DNA from: Sarocladium kiliense
Lineage: Eukaryota; Ascomycota; Sordariomycetes; Hypocreales; Sarocladiaceae
Direction of reading: 5' to 3'
Assembly (NCBI GenBank): GCA_030734395.1
Contig: JAUZTG010000048.1
Location: 1,860,001 to 1,924,000, forward strand
DNA length: 64,000 bases
The position numbers were made by a program, and so were the translations under genes. How positions within the stretch are numbered: the stretch's first letter is position 1; each line of letters starts with the position of its first letter. The notes below the pieces were generated by a model. The model did not search any database. It was not told the origin of the DNA and saw nothing but the letters and a program-made list of their open reading frames with translations. This document shows positions 10,160 through 21,925 of this stretch, piece after piece.

Positions 10160-10936
10160 ACTGATCCAATGATTGACTTATCGGATGAGATGGCTTTGAG
10201 AGGATGTAGGGCAAGGAGTATTAAAGAGATTAGAGATTAATCGGCCAGATCGAAGATGGAGGCCGATGATGGTTGTTGAGGAAGGAGTGAGTGAGTGATC
10301 TGTTCTTCTTCTTCCATTTCGGCAGCAACTGAGGCTCCTTATATCCTCTCAGGACGCTCATCTTGAGGGCGGAATCCATCTTCAACAGGGAAGCAATCCT
10401 CTTCAGGGCAATGAATCCCTTGGGGGTGAATATGCCCTGAGTATTGGACGGACCAGCAAACAGGGAGCCATACGGGAGAGGACAAATTGTATAGGATCCA
10501 AATGTGAGTATGGAAGGGGTAGTATGTGGTCGTTAAGGGGTTGGTGACCCGCTCAAAGGGCTGCCCTCCCGCAATATCGGCAAGCAAGATCTCTGAGACA
10601 TACATCGATAGCGCCGGCAGTTTCTTGCCCATGCGGAGGAAAACGAGCGGATGTAAGGAAATTGCGAGGGAACCATTGTATAGAGTATCAATATTCATAA
10701 ATGTACAGAGCTGTCTAGCCTTCTTTCATAATATCGTGGTATATGCAGTTGTGCGATTTGGGTATCGGAACAGCAAGGTCGAACGCCTCCATGCCAGTAA
10801 CAGTGTCAGAACAGAGAAAAAATGAAACAAAGGAAACCCAGAGACCACTGTCCAGCCTCATATAGTGAGTGATGGGTTGTTCAAGACAAGACTCGAAGAG
10901 CAAAGCCAAGCCATAATTGAAGACTATCATTGGCGC
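10160..10936. other. Intergenic, promoter of the repeat protein
   Basis: No supportable gene. It holds the upstream region of the repeat protein and the 3' flank of the disordered protein gene. Confidence 0.55.
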
Positions 10937-11908
10937 TCAGTCTTCCCAGATCGTCTCCAAGTCTAGATCTCCCCGCCGCTCCGCCCCACAAACACTCCAT
11001 CGCTTACGCTTGTCTCGTGAGCCGTATGCTAGTGTGCGCCCTCGCACCGGGACATCCAGACTTGATTTGCGCCCTTCAGCAGAGTCTCCGCCGTCTGCTG
11101 CGTCGGCAGCAGCTTTGAGCTGTGCAATCCTTTCGGCCTCGAGGGCTGCCTCCTCGGCATCTGGCGAATCAGGAATTGTCTCCAAACTCGAAATACTTGG
11201 ACTGCGGGATCTGGTGGACGTAGGCGTAGATGGAACAGAGGAGAGGCTGCCACCATAGCTACCGAAAGGCTCATATGGTCGGTATGAGGGGGAAGAGGTT
11301 AAAGATGATGGCGTCGAAGGCATGACAGCTGGGGGTGCCACAAATGATCCATTCATGTTTCGCGGCGACACTGGACGACGCAGCTTGGAGATACTAGTGG
11401 AGCTGCCCAGGCTGGGTGAGCTGCTGCGTTCATGATGTCGTCGCTCGGGCTCCAGAACTGAAGTTCGAACGGGCGAAGCTGGTGGAAATGCCTCGTCGAG
11501 TGGCTTCCGTGGTGTCCTGACTCTGCTAGGAGAACCAGAAGGGCTCCTTGGTCTGAGTTGAGGAGAATACAGAATGTGCCCAGAGCCGTTCACTCCTGGC
11601 ATGGATTGGGTACGTGAGATTGGCGGTGCGAGGTTATGAGCTGAGCGAGACCGGGAATGGCCCGAGAGGGGAGACGTTGTGCGAGGGCGGTACGGTATAG
11701 CTGTCAAGGCAGTTGGTGTCCATGAGGGCGAGATGGGTGAGGTTGGACTAGGATCGGTACTCCTGCGAATGGTGGGAGGTTTTCGAACGATGCTGTCGAG
11801 GTCGAGATTGGGCATGTTGCTGACGTTTGCCGCGCCGCTCAGACGCAATGAAGGCACAGGCGAAGGCCTGAACTCCTCCATACGCTCTGTCTCAGGAACT
11901 GGTTCCAT
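10937..11908 (-). CDS. Disordered Ser/Pro-rich basic protein, conserved C-terminus
   Basis: Single-exon frame of 323 residues starting MEPVPETERMEEF. I cannot assign a function. Nearly the whole chain is low-complexity Ser/Pro/Arg with many SP, TP and RSxS sites (for example PSPTSPISPSW, SPSGSPSRVRTPRK), so it is likely disordered and phosphorylated. An Ala/Glu-rich helix (EEAALEAERIAQLKAAADAAD) lies near residues 255-275. The C-terminal RKRWSVCGAERRGDLDLETIWED looks like a conserved motif from its composition. The ATG has no in-frame competitor close upstream. A regulatory or adaptor role is only a guess. Confidence 0.7.
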   Translation of the reverse strand: MEPVPETERMEEFRPSPVPSLRLSGAANVSNMPNLDLDSIVRKPPTIRRSTDPSPTSPISPSWTPTALTAIPYRPRTTSPLSGHSRSRSAHNLAPPISRTQSMPGVNGSGHILYSPQLRPRSPSGSPSRVRTPRKPLDEAFPPASPVRTSVLEPERRHHERSSSPSLGSSTSISKLRRPVSPRNMNGSFVAPPAVMPSTPSSLTSSPSYRPYEPFGSYGGSLSSVPSTPTSTRSRSPSISSLETIPDSPDAEEAALEAERIAQLKAAADAADGGDSAEGRKSSLDVPVRGRTLAYGSRDKRKRWSVCGAERRGDLDLETIWED

Positions 11909-14639
11909 TGCGGCTTCTGCTTCTTGCCGATAACATGAATGTCGGAAAAGTGACTGTCGCTGGCGTGCACGGCTGTTTGAAGACTGCAGCTAGAAGACAA
12001 GTTCAGGCTGAGGTCAAGCGGAATTGATGTTTACAGAGACGCTGTAAAGAGCAAGCAAGTGAGGGGAACGCAGTGGGAGGCGTTGCGGTGATGTGCAACG
12101 GTCGTGGAGAGGCGGATCACTGGCGATCCCTCACAGATCGACAGCGTGCAGTGGATGAGTAGTGGGCACGCGCGATATGTGAGCAAGATGCGGAGAAGAG
12201 CTGAAGCACAAGGCGCGATGTGCTCAAGTCGAGTCGTCAGATCCTCAGGCTGTGGTCGAGAAAGGTCCCACTGGTCGGAGCTGGCTGGCGTGAGTCGCGC
12301 TTGTGCGTTTGAGCGGTGTTTGGCGTTTCGTGAACCTGGCCGATAGGTGTCCGTTGTTCCCGCAACAAACACTCTGGAGAAGCGCACCGAGAATAGCAGA
12401 GGAGAGCGTCAGAAGCAACGCGAGCGGGTCAACATTCCTCAAGTGTCGCAGCTTTGCGGTGGTGGGCGAAGCAGGAATGCGTTCGAAACAGAGGAGGCCT
12501 CGTGTTCACCTGGGAGGTTTGGCAGGGTCTGGACGTCAAGCGATGAGCACCCAAAGGCCCCGCTGGAAAGGTGGAATCGTATCTGAAGCAGCAGGATCAC
12601 AGACCGTGGTAGGCCGACGGAGAAGAAGAAGCGAAATGCGAGCGAGGCAAGGGTCCAGACTCGCAGGTAAAAGCGGGCGACGAGGGGAGTCGAAGGGGGG
12701 TTTGCCGATGCGAGGGGTCCTGGGGGAGTTGTGCTCCGTGGTGCCAACGTAAGTGAGAGCACTCAGCAAGGGCTTATGAGGTGTCTCGTGCTGTCACTGG
12801 GTGTAAGCCTTGCTTCTGTGTGTGTGTTTCTCTCTCCCCTGCGAGCGCAGCAGCACGATGGTGGCGACAAAGCTGCAGACGGTCGAGGTGAAGGGAGGAA
12901 AATATGAGAAGGAAGGTGAAGGAGAGGATTGCAATGAAGCCCGGCACGACGGCTTATGTGATTGAGTTGATGGGCAGCGGCTCATGAATCAAGCACCACC
13001 CGCACCAGGTGCCAACAGCCCGAGCATGTGGTAGCAACAGTGGCGCCTGGCACTTACGGCGCTACTAAGGTAGGGCGCTAGGGCAGGTGGCGGGTTACCG
13101 CTCAGAGACTCGCAGCTGGGGTACGGTTCCCCGCAGAGTCTTTGTACTCTTCAAGTCACGCAGCACGGCTGCTGACTCGGGGGTGGCTGGCAACTGACTC
13201 TGCACCTGAAGCATCTAGATTCCGGGGGAGGGGCCACCAGCATTCCAGAGCTGGATACAGCAACCATCCAAGCTGTCCAACGACAACTACACCAAACGCA
13301 AAGAAGCAGAATACATCTAGATCCCACATATCTCGAAGCATGCTCAATGCATCACAACACCGTCATTGTGATAGCCCTCACTCTGGTTGTCAGCTGGCAC
13401 AGGCCTCTTCTTCCTCCGTCTAGCGTCGCCCTTGCCAGACTTGGGCCACCCTGTCTTCATCTTCATCTTCCTTCGGTCGGCGCCTCGTGACACTGCCCCC
13501 AGCGGCCTTCAGCGCCTGCCGCTCGGTCCGCACTCCGGTTATTTAGTACTTGGGCCCTGCGAATCCACAAGAAAGCCCGCTAAATCCACAAAAGTGCAGT
13601 TGTGGACGGTCCCTGCATTTCCCCCCTCCTCCGTCTTGGACGGTCACTCCGTTGGGGTTGGGTTTGGCCAGGTCCGTTACAGGAAGAGCGCCACAGGAAC
13701 AGGGACCTCACCAATTGCGATGACCGCACTGTCATCAGATTCATGCTCCCTCCAAAACCATCATATCAGTATTACTGTGTTCAATGCTCCGTCAATCACA
13801 ATTGGTCATCCCTCACTGCATCTCGCGGCACAAACCGGATCACATCAATGCAATGCACGCAGTATATCTCTCATCTCCCCTCTCGTCATGCATCCGCCAA
13901 ACCAAACAAAACGCACGCACTTGACAGCCACCCTCCTCCGCCCGAGCCGACCATCTCCATCCCATGTGTGCGCCGTCTGCCCCTGTTTTAACCGCCACCC
14001 AATCATCTCCAGTGCATCATCATCACACTTTGCCTCCCGAGACACCTAAAGGGGACCAAGACGCGACCGACGCCGTCGACGCTCGCTGCGTCCGATTCAT
14101 TCCTCTTTTGGGAAGTCCTCCACCATTGGCTGCAGTACTTGGCCTCGCTGCCGGGACTTCATCTTTTGTTGATCCCGTACCTGACGCCACCTGCGACTGT
14201 TACACTGTCAATGTCGCCCTTAGTGGCACTTGGGAAATCCTACTATTGGTATCTTGGTACGGACTACAGTACACAGGCGTACATCGAACAGCAAACACAA
14301 TGCCAATCTTCCACTCAATCTATTGCTCCTCTATAGCTCCTCCTCAGCTGGGAACGGCTCCTCTTCAACGGGGAACAGCTCCGGCCAAGTTCTCTGGAGC
14401 CAAGCCATATTCTCTTCGACTTCAGGCGGATATGTCCTCTTCTTCGGATCTTTCTGCGTACACGCCTTCTCCTGCTGTTCATTCCTCTGCTTCCTCTTTC
14501 TTCCCCCCTTCTTGTCCCCCGGTCCAACCTTGTCTACTTCCGGCCAATAGACTACTTCGGACTTGATGAGAATCGACCTCCGGGCATTGGCCTCCCTGCT
14601 GAAAGTGGTTTCTTTCACGACCATTGGGGATATCACCAG
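11909..14639. other. 2.7-kb region without a supportable gene
   Basis: Short overlapping frames on both strands have low-complexity Ser/Arg/Pro composition and no domain signature, so I leave them out. The left part is presumably the promoter and leader of the disordered protein gene. A GT-rich and CT-rich stretch occurs near 12815-12840. Confidence 0.5.
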
Positions 14640-16501
14640 TCACATCTTCACCCCGGGCCTATCATGTTTCAAGCCGTGCACCTCATCCATCTTCTGACGG
14701 ACAGATTGATCCAAGCCACCTGGCATGCTGACATGGAAGAAACCTCGTGAGGAGAGCATTGTCTGGTGCAATCGCACCGCCATCGAGACCATCTTCCCCA
14801 CCCCATGTGCAATCTCACGATATACCTCATCTCCTAAATCCTCATCAATCAGGTCATGGCAGATGCCATGGGTTTCTGACTTGACCAGTTTGTCAATGAC
14901 ATGAGCCTCTCCTGGATCGCTAGAGGCACGCTGAAGCAACTCGGCACCTTCCAGCACCCACTGCTCGAGATCCGGCAAGTGGTCTCTCTCCACGGACGTC
15001 GACTCTATTCACAGTTAGCATCAATTTTCTTCGATCTGATCAATGGGACTTACTTATAATCTTCAGCTTCAGCGTTGATAGCGTCGACCGCGGCTCAGTC
15101 CTCCAGGCACCAGATATGCTGTGGAAAACGCCCGTGAAGACGACATGCCACAGGTATGCCTTCAGATAGAACGCGACACTCTTACTAAACAGCCCCGACT
15201 GCTTCTCGGGGACCTTTGGCGAGAGGAGTTGCAATCGCCAGAATATATGCGGTGGCCATAGACGTAGCTTGAAGCCGGAAAGTCGATATGCGAGGGTATT
15301 GATGATGCTGTGTAACTCACTCCACTTGCCCACGATCATCTCATCCGAAGTGCTGTTAGTCTTCATTTGTTTGCGTCCCTGGAGCTGTGTCTTCACATCA
15401 TTCAACTCCGTCATCGTGACCTCGAGTTGCTGTCTTAGCTCATTGACTGTCGCCCAGGATTGGTCGTGCTGCCCATGAAGTAATGATTCGGAGCGCAAGC
15501 GTGCTTCAGAATCCATAAGTCTGTCCCGAGAAGCCGCCATGCTCTCGTCAATCAAGTGCCTAGCGGTTACGGCCATCGCACCTCGCTGCCGCTTGAGCTC
15601 CGCCAGAAAGAGGACGCCGTAACGCTCTGCCTGCCTCTTCTGCTTCCTTTGCGAGAGCTTGAATGCTTGACGAGCATGCTCCAAGGTTAGCTTTCCACCT
15701 CTGGCCTTCGAGGCATCGGGGGCGACCCTTGGAAGTTCGAGCACATCGCCTCGGAGGAGAGCAGGCTGCGGCATCGTCAGAGGGAACTGATGTTGTGTCG
15801 GTGCCGGAAGTTGAATTGTCGTCGTCTCTGATGGAGGAATCTGAGGAGGTTGCCGACTCATCTTGATCTTTTGCAGCAGCATCAACGTTATGCGCTGTGT
15901 TTTGCTCAGCCGCGGACTCCAGAACGTCATCCCCATGTCGATGTTGCTCCTGACTTTTCACTTGCTTGTCGGCCAGGCAGACTTCAGTAACTTCAGGAAC
16001 GTCGGCTACCTTAGTAACGTCGGCAACCTCAGTAACCTCGGTCACCTCAGCAACAGAAGCAACCGCAGCAACCGCAGCAACCGAAGCAACTTCAGTATCA
16101 TGGGGGACTTCAAGAACTTCTGAGCTCGGTGTAGTGTTGCTTCCCTCCCGACACTGGAATAACCCACGGTTTGGCGCGTCGCCGTAAACGGTCTCTTCTT
16201 TGCGTCCTGCAGTGATCGCAACACTGCCGTCGACGATGGCTCTCTTGTTTTGGTTCTCAATCGCTGTTTTCCCACTCTTCTTACCGCCGGTGTTGTACTG
16301 GCGGCCTCTCCTAGCTCCTTTCTTGGAGGGTTGTGCGTTTTCGGATCCCGATGCTGCTTTCGGTGCGACAACTACTGGCGTATTCCCTGACGAGATGTTG
16401 CCGTTCCGTGCTGGTGAATTGCTTTTGCCTTTTTTGGGGACCGAGTTCTCGTCCGGAGGTTGTGTATCGTCCCACCACTTCTTGTTCCTTTTCCGTGTCA
16501 T
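14640..16501 (-). CDS. Coiled-coil protein of an unrecognised fungal family, copy 1
   Basis: I do not recognise this family. The N-terminal part (from the ATG at 16501, MTRKRNKKWWDD) is basic then acidic and disordered, with a run of VAEV/VTEV triplet repeats near 15990-16090. The frame switches once between about 15960 and 15830; candidate introns of 46 and 67 nt both fit, so the join is unresolved. The middle part (about 15054-15800) has a helical or coiled-coil region (LRQQLEVTMTELNDVKTQL), then a conserved block with KWSELHSIINTLAYRLSGF and FYLKAYLWHVVF. A canonical 49-nt intron (15005-15053) leads to the last exon 14640-15004, which contains the motif MLSSRGFFHVSMPG. A GTAAGT intron (16502-16572) ends exactly at the chosen ATG, so the real start may lie further upstream. 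The gene at 17454-19158 is a paralogue. Confidence 0.65.
15985..16095 (-). repeat. Short tandem repeat coding VTEV/VAEV/VADV
   Basis: An imperfect 9-15-nt period encodes a hydrophobic/acidic triplet repeat within the N-terminal half of the copy-1 coiled-coil protein. It is probably prone to slippage. Confidence 0.6.
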
Positions 16502-16572
16502 CTATCCCCAGTTGACTCATTAGCATACTTACCACTTCCTCTCTGTGCATTCGTTCAACGATGGATACTTAC

Positions 16573-17453
16573 GGCCAAACTTCTTTGCGATCAAGTTTGC
16601 ACTGTTACAGGACTGCGTATCACACGAGGATGTTTTCTCTCAGTCCAACACTATATCTTATTCTGCCAAGTTACTGTCAGCGTATAAGTGGTCAGTCAAG
16701 GGCGACTCCTACCTGATGGTCTACCTCTGCTTCCAGAGTCTCACTTCTGTTTTGATACCTTCACTGCATTGAGTGAAATAAACGACCAGGGTCGGATAGG
16801 AACGAACTTATAACATTGGGAGTCTTGAGACACGGTTGACAAAGAGTCTGTTCACGACGGTCCCACAGCTGTCGCGACTCCTGTAACGAAGGCGATAGAG
16901 AGGCCAGAACAGAGAGCTAAAAAGAAACCAGAAGGGCCAGGATATTGACTAGGAAAGAAATGATGGCATTGTCTGTTTTTTTTTTGGGGACTGATTGGGA
17001 TGTGGGCTGTGCTCTCTTTGACGTCGAGCTTTTCGATGCTACCAGTTAATTCATCTTTGTCCCCAGCTCAGCTAGTGGACGAAAATAAATCTTCTTTGTC
17101 GAAGCATTCGATTTGCACATAGTATTCCATGACAGAATGGTAGAATGTCAGTATCTGCAATTTGTGAAGCTTAAAGTATCTCGAAACGCCACGGTCACTG
17201 GATTTCTGATTCTAAATCTCAGTGCACTCTGATACTATGCTTAACTTAAAAAGAACACCAGAGCAACGAAAAGCAAAGCGTAACTGTTGCTGAGGAAATG
17301 CCTCAGAAGGCCGTACTGAAAAGGATCATCAAGCCAATCTGGTATGGACAGACACTCTCCTTCATTCTTCCTGCTTCAGCTCTAAGACACGGCCCGGTGA
17401 TCTGAGCTAAGTTGGCCCCAAGCACGCTGCTTCAGTTGCATATTAAGCAGGCT
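16573..17453. other. Spacer between the two paralogues
   Basis: No gene is seen. It carries the upstream sequence of copy 1 and the 3' flank of copy 2, with a poly-T run of 10 near 16976. Confidence 0.55.
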
Positions 17454-19158
17454 TTATAAGCAGGCTTTAACAAGGACTATATGTTCGTCGTAATGTTGTC
17501 CATCCGCGTTCCCACATTTAATCAATGCGGGAGAGAGCATCAAGCAGGGTGAGTTGCTGTCTTTGAGCACTCGGTCCAAGCTCAAACGCTCCACGAAGTC
17601 TGGGTCAAAACCCGACTGAACGGGACTTCCGCTGTCCCAACCGAGCCATGTAACATCATAATATGCTCGTGAGCTCAGCATCATTTCCTCCAGCTCTATC
17701 GCCGACGCAAAGATCTTCTGTAGATCATCATCGACCTGATGGACTGCCTCAGGTTTTGCACTTGAGTTCCGGATCAAACCTGCGAGGTGCGGCAAAGACA
17801 TTGACGATAGTTTCCTTCAACTGACCACGATCTCTCTCTTGGATCAGCTCTTCGAATTGCTGTCTGCCGTCCGAAATCCATTTGCTGAACCTTTCTGCAT
17901 CTTTGTCTGAGTAGATCGATGTCTCTGCGAGTAGCGAGTTAGTCAAAGGATCAAAGGCTTGCATAAAAAGCAATTCATGCTCACTAAAGAAGCTTCCTTT
18001 GATGACGTGCAGCAGATGCCTTGGGTCGTGTGCCCATGGCGCAGCCCAACCGTCCATGATCCTCTTGTGCACAAGACGCCAGAGGTAGGCCTGCAGAATA
18101 CCCCTGCAGCCCTCTTCGTCCCGCATCAAGTCAATATAGTTGGCCGAGATGCCTCTCATGACGAGATCGATGTCTTCTGGGATGGTGTCTGGGTTTTGAA
18201 ATTGAAGCAAGAGGTCTGCGAGACTCCGGATGCGATGTCCCAGCTCTTTCCATTTGCCTTGAAAGACTGAGTCGGACACCTTGGTCGCATTGGCGAAATG
18301 GCGAGGCCCCCAAGCAATTCTCTCTTCTTTGAGTTGCTTCTTTACAATACCCAGCTCTAGCCTGGTCTGCGCCACTTGTCCTTCTACTTGCTTGAGCCTC
18401 TTATTGCTCGCAGATTGCTGAGCCTTATGCGCACGCGACTCGTTGATCAGTTCTGTTTGAACCGAGTTCAGAATTGCAGACATGTGTTCTGCTTCGGCCT
18501 TGAGTTTTTTCACTTGCGCAAGAGCTTGATCTCTCTCAGTGACAACCACCCGTCCAATGCTAAGGTCCTGCAATGTGAGCTTCCCTAACTCCGATATGAG
18601 GGAAGCGGTGATATTTGATTCGGAAGAGGCAACTTGAGTGTTGAGTTGGGCTAGCCTGTTGTTAGATTCGACGTCAACCTCGCGCATGCTCCTGAACTCG
18701 AACTCCAGGCCTTGCTTGAACTCCCCCAGCTATTCACAGAGCCGCAGAATATCTAGACGTATGTCTGCAGTTGCGAGTTGCGAACTTGCTTTGATGTCGC
18801 TTTGGCCGCCCTCTAAGTTGACGTGCATCTCAGTGATCATGCGCTCATTCCGATGAAGCTTGGAAGAATATTTTCGTTGCAGATTGTGAATTGCACATAA
18901 TTTTCGCCGGAGAACGTGCAGCTCGAATGAAGTTGGAGGTGATGTGGTCGTAGAGGACCTGGCAGTATCAGTCCGGGGCCTCAACCACGGAGGCATTTGA
19001 GCTGAAGGGTTGGTATCGGGCTCATTGGCCAAAGCTTTGTTCCTTCCGCGCAAGGCCATGCTCGTATCACTAGGAACATCGTCTGAGGCTTGGCGTATCG
19101 CGCGAACGCTTCCTTGTGGCACTTGCTCTTGAGGATCATCTCTTCTGGGTATATCCAT
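17454..19158 (-). pseudogene. Coiled-coil family, copy 2, probably damaged
   Basis: Paralogue of the gene at 14640-16501. Both share the block KWKELGHRIRSLADLLLQF / KWSELHSIINTLAYRLSGF, a LQAYLWRLV / LKAYLWHVV motif and MLSSRAYYDV / MLSSRGFFHV near the C-terminus. Two lesions interrupt it. An in-frame TAG at 18730-18732 lies in the middle of a continuous coiled coil (DILRLCE, stop, LGEFKQGLEFEF). A one-base frame change near 17760-17810 is needed to reach the MLSSR exon. Introns could hide both (93 nt with a GTCAAC donor; 49 nt with a GTGGTC donor), but these donors are poor compared with the canonical ones used elsewhere in this window. A good intron (19159-19218, GTAAGT) ends exactly at the ATG, as in copy 1. 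I favour a decaying gene; an expressed gene with weak splice sites is the alternative. Confidence 0.55.
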
Positions 19159-19218
19159 CTACCAGGGATTGGGCGTCAGTGACAGAGCTCACACATCTCA
19201 CGAGAATGTCCTACTTAC

Positions 19219-19755
19219 CGCAACGCAGTGGAATCCAGGAATCTTCTGTGAACACCTTGTTCCCTCACGTACCACCTCCTAAAGAGCAGCTAGCTTCACG
19301 TTGAGAATTCCAGGGAAGGTGTTTGGTGTGAGGATTCTGGCTTCCGCGGTGACCTTGAGTGGAATCTGTCCGAGAAGTGTGCTCATGGAGAAGTTGAGAA
19401 GAAACGAGAGAAGAATGGAAAGGTGAGAACGCAAGGAAAGCGGAGACAGAAAGGGAGGATAGGTGAAGGAAGCAAGTCTGATTCACTTGGAGGTATTCAC
19501 TGGCAAGTGTAGAACAGCTGGCACGGTAATTGCAGAACAAGATAGCAGTAAGATTGAAGCATAATAGGCAACCGGTGATTGGAAACTATAAGTACAGCTT
19601 CACCTCACAATCCCTGAATTCATCTTTTCAGCTTCTTCATCTCCAGATCTGGCTTTGACCTCTTCTCTCGGAAGCGAAGTGTACGCCTTTGACTCAGCCA
19701 GTGGCGAATTCGCTGGGATCGTGATCATCAGTAGTTCCTCCGAACCAAGGCGAAC
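19219..19755. other. Shared upstream region of the damaged paralogue and HSP70-like gene
   Basis: Divergent intergenic segment. It contains the probable 5' exon of the paralogue (just above 19219) and the promoter of the HSP70-like gene. I see no separate gene. Confidence 0.5.
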
Positions 19756-21925
19756 ATGGCAGAACACGGCACCCGAGACAGGGACAGAATCTTCGTCGGG
19801 ATCGATTTTGGAACAACGTGAGTACACTCGTGCTTTTAGCCCCGTATGCGCTCTCTGTCTGACCCAGAACAGTTTCTCTGGTGCAGCCTGGGCCTACTCG
19901 GGCGATCCAGACTCCATCGAGATTGTCACGAACTGGGAGGCCGAGTACAGCCACTGTCGCGATGTCGAGAAGACGCCGTCAAGGCTTTACTATAACAGGA
20001 ACAACATCGTGAGCTGCTGGGGCAATGGCGCCAAAGGTCGCAAAGGTGCTAAGCCCATCAGCTGGTTCAAACTCCTCCTGCTCGACGACAAAGATGTGCC
20101 AAGCGATATTGCCGCTTCATACCAGTTCAGGGAAGCCAAGAAGTTACAGTAAGCCATGGGTAAGAATGCGGTCGAGTTGGCGGGCGATTACCTTCGCAAG
20201 ATCTGGGAGCACACTCTACTTTCGATCGAGAGAGCGGTGGGCAGAGAGCTCATGGGCCAGTGTTCGTTTCACGTCACCATCACTGTGCCAGCTGTGTGGC
20301 CTCCGTATGCCCATCATCGCGTTCGAAAAGCCATTTCCTACGCTGGCATTCCAACTCTCAGGGATGGCAGAAATGTCTCCTTTGGACTCATCACTGAGCC
20401 TGAGGCAGCTGCACTGGCAACCATTAAGGACATGGGAAAGCGATCCAACGTGAAGGTCAGGCAGAATGCCAGTCATGGACGTGGTGATCAGTAATGACTG
20501 ATGTTTTGCAGGTCGAAGACATCATTGTTCTCTGTGACGCTGGTGGTGGCACTGTAGTTAGTCTCATCATGGGACAAAAGCTGCATACCGGAGCTGACAT
20601 TATTGCAGGACCTCATCAGCTACGTTGTTGACGGCCTCGATCCATTCTCAGTCAGTGAGTGTGTCCGAGGATCCGGTAAGTGTTGCCTCCGGGAAGGTTG
20701 TTTCTCTTGGCCTCATTCTGAGACAGTCCAGGTGCACTTGGCGGCGGCATTTTCCTGGATGAAGCTTTCCTCAATATGGTGCAACTGAAGCTCAAAGAAA
20801 AGACAACACTGTCTCTCGATGGAGAGCACAAGGATGCTTTTCTCAACGATGCGTGGGAGCATGGCCTCAAAACCCAGTTCGAAAACCAGGAACGATCATG
20901 GTCAATCGATGTGCCATCGAATGCGCTCTCAGGCATCGGAAAGAGGCCCAGGTCTTTGACAATGTCTCGGTATTGTGGTCATCGAGGCCATCTTTCTGAG
21001 CTCCGGAGCTGACACTTGTCGTACGCAGGCATGACATGTTCCACATCTTTGATCCGAAGTTCGTCAAGGTCGAGGACCTTGTCAGAGATCAGCTTCAAGC
21101 AGTCCGAACCATGTCTGGGAGGGAGGTCAAGGTAGGATATCGTTTAGACTTTTCTTCACATTAGTACTGACTTGAGAACAGTACGTTGTGCTTGTTGGAG
21201 GTTTGGGTCGCAATGCCTACTTGTTCAAACGCCTGGCTGCCCTTGTCCACAATTCGACCACTATCCTGCAGACATCTTGACCAAAGCCGTGAGAGAGTAC
21301 CCACTCAGCATTGGTTCCATGCTAATATTAGACAGATGGACGGCCATATGCCGAGGAGCAGTCATTCGAGGACTTCTCTCGGAGAATGTGCCAAGCACGT
21401 TGGCCGTGAACGTGCAACGCCGTATTGCACGTATGAGTTTCGGGATTCGCGTTCAGAGAGCCTGGGAACGTGGAAGGTATTTTGAAGCGGACAAAGTTTG
21501 GAGCCATCGGTGGTGTGAATGGCAGGCGACGAATCAAATGAATTGGTTTCTCAAAATCGTAAGTCATTTCTTCCGACAGTTGGCCCGACTAACACAGCCA
21601 GGGTGACAACATGGACTCACTGAAGCCGGTTCGCAAACAATTCGACCGACTCCTGGACCTCAGCAACTCCGAAGGCCCTCATACTGTCGGTATATTGGTG
21701 TCATACGAAGTCCAGCCTTCTACCCGCCATGATCATACCGTCACCCAGCTTTGCGAGATCAGTTGGGACGCATCATCAATGGTCCAGCCGATTCCTTTTT
21801 GGACGAATCCCGAGGGCAAGCTTTTACGTAAGCTGATGTTCGAAGTCGAGATGACATCAGAGGGAGGCACGCCGTTCCGTCCTCTACGATGGCCAAAGGG
21901 TTGGAAGCCAGGATGTGAGTGTTGA
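19756..21925 (+). pseudogene. HSP70-superfamily (HSPA12-like) gene with two in-frame stops
   Basis: ATPase of the actin/HSP70 fold, of the expanded fungal HSPA12-like group. Nine exons join in perfect phase: 19756-19817, 19873-20455, 20512-20556, 20609-20675, 20732-20969, 21029-21131, 21182-21288, 21336-21558, 21602-21925 (584 codons). Visible motifs: phosphate-1 loop IFVGIDFGTTFSG at the N-terminus, TVPAVWPPYAHHRVRKA, EPEAAALA, phosphate-2 CDAGGGTVD, adenosine-region VVLVGGLGRNAYLF, and WTAICRGAVIRGL. Two stops interrupt otherwise well-preserved sequence: TAA at 20150-20152 (before AMGKNAVELAGDYLR) and TGA at 21278-21280 (before PKPWTAICRGAV). Neither can be removed by an obvious intron. All splice sites remain intact, which suggests recent inactivation, or sequencing error or readthrough. 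Confidence 0.75.

Noticed and set aside
12303..12769. Frames of up to 149 codons on both strands upstream of the disordered protein gene
   Set aside because: Mutually overlapping, Arg/Ser-rich and without motifs; more likely leader or promoter sequence.
13387..14566. Overlapping plus-strand frames of 129-220 codons
   Set aside because: Ser/Pro/His-rich low-complexity products with no domain, no conserved start context and no splice pattern.
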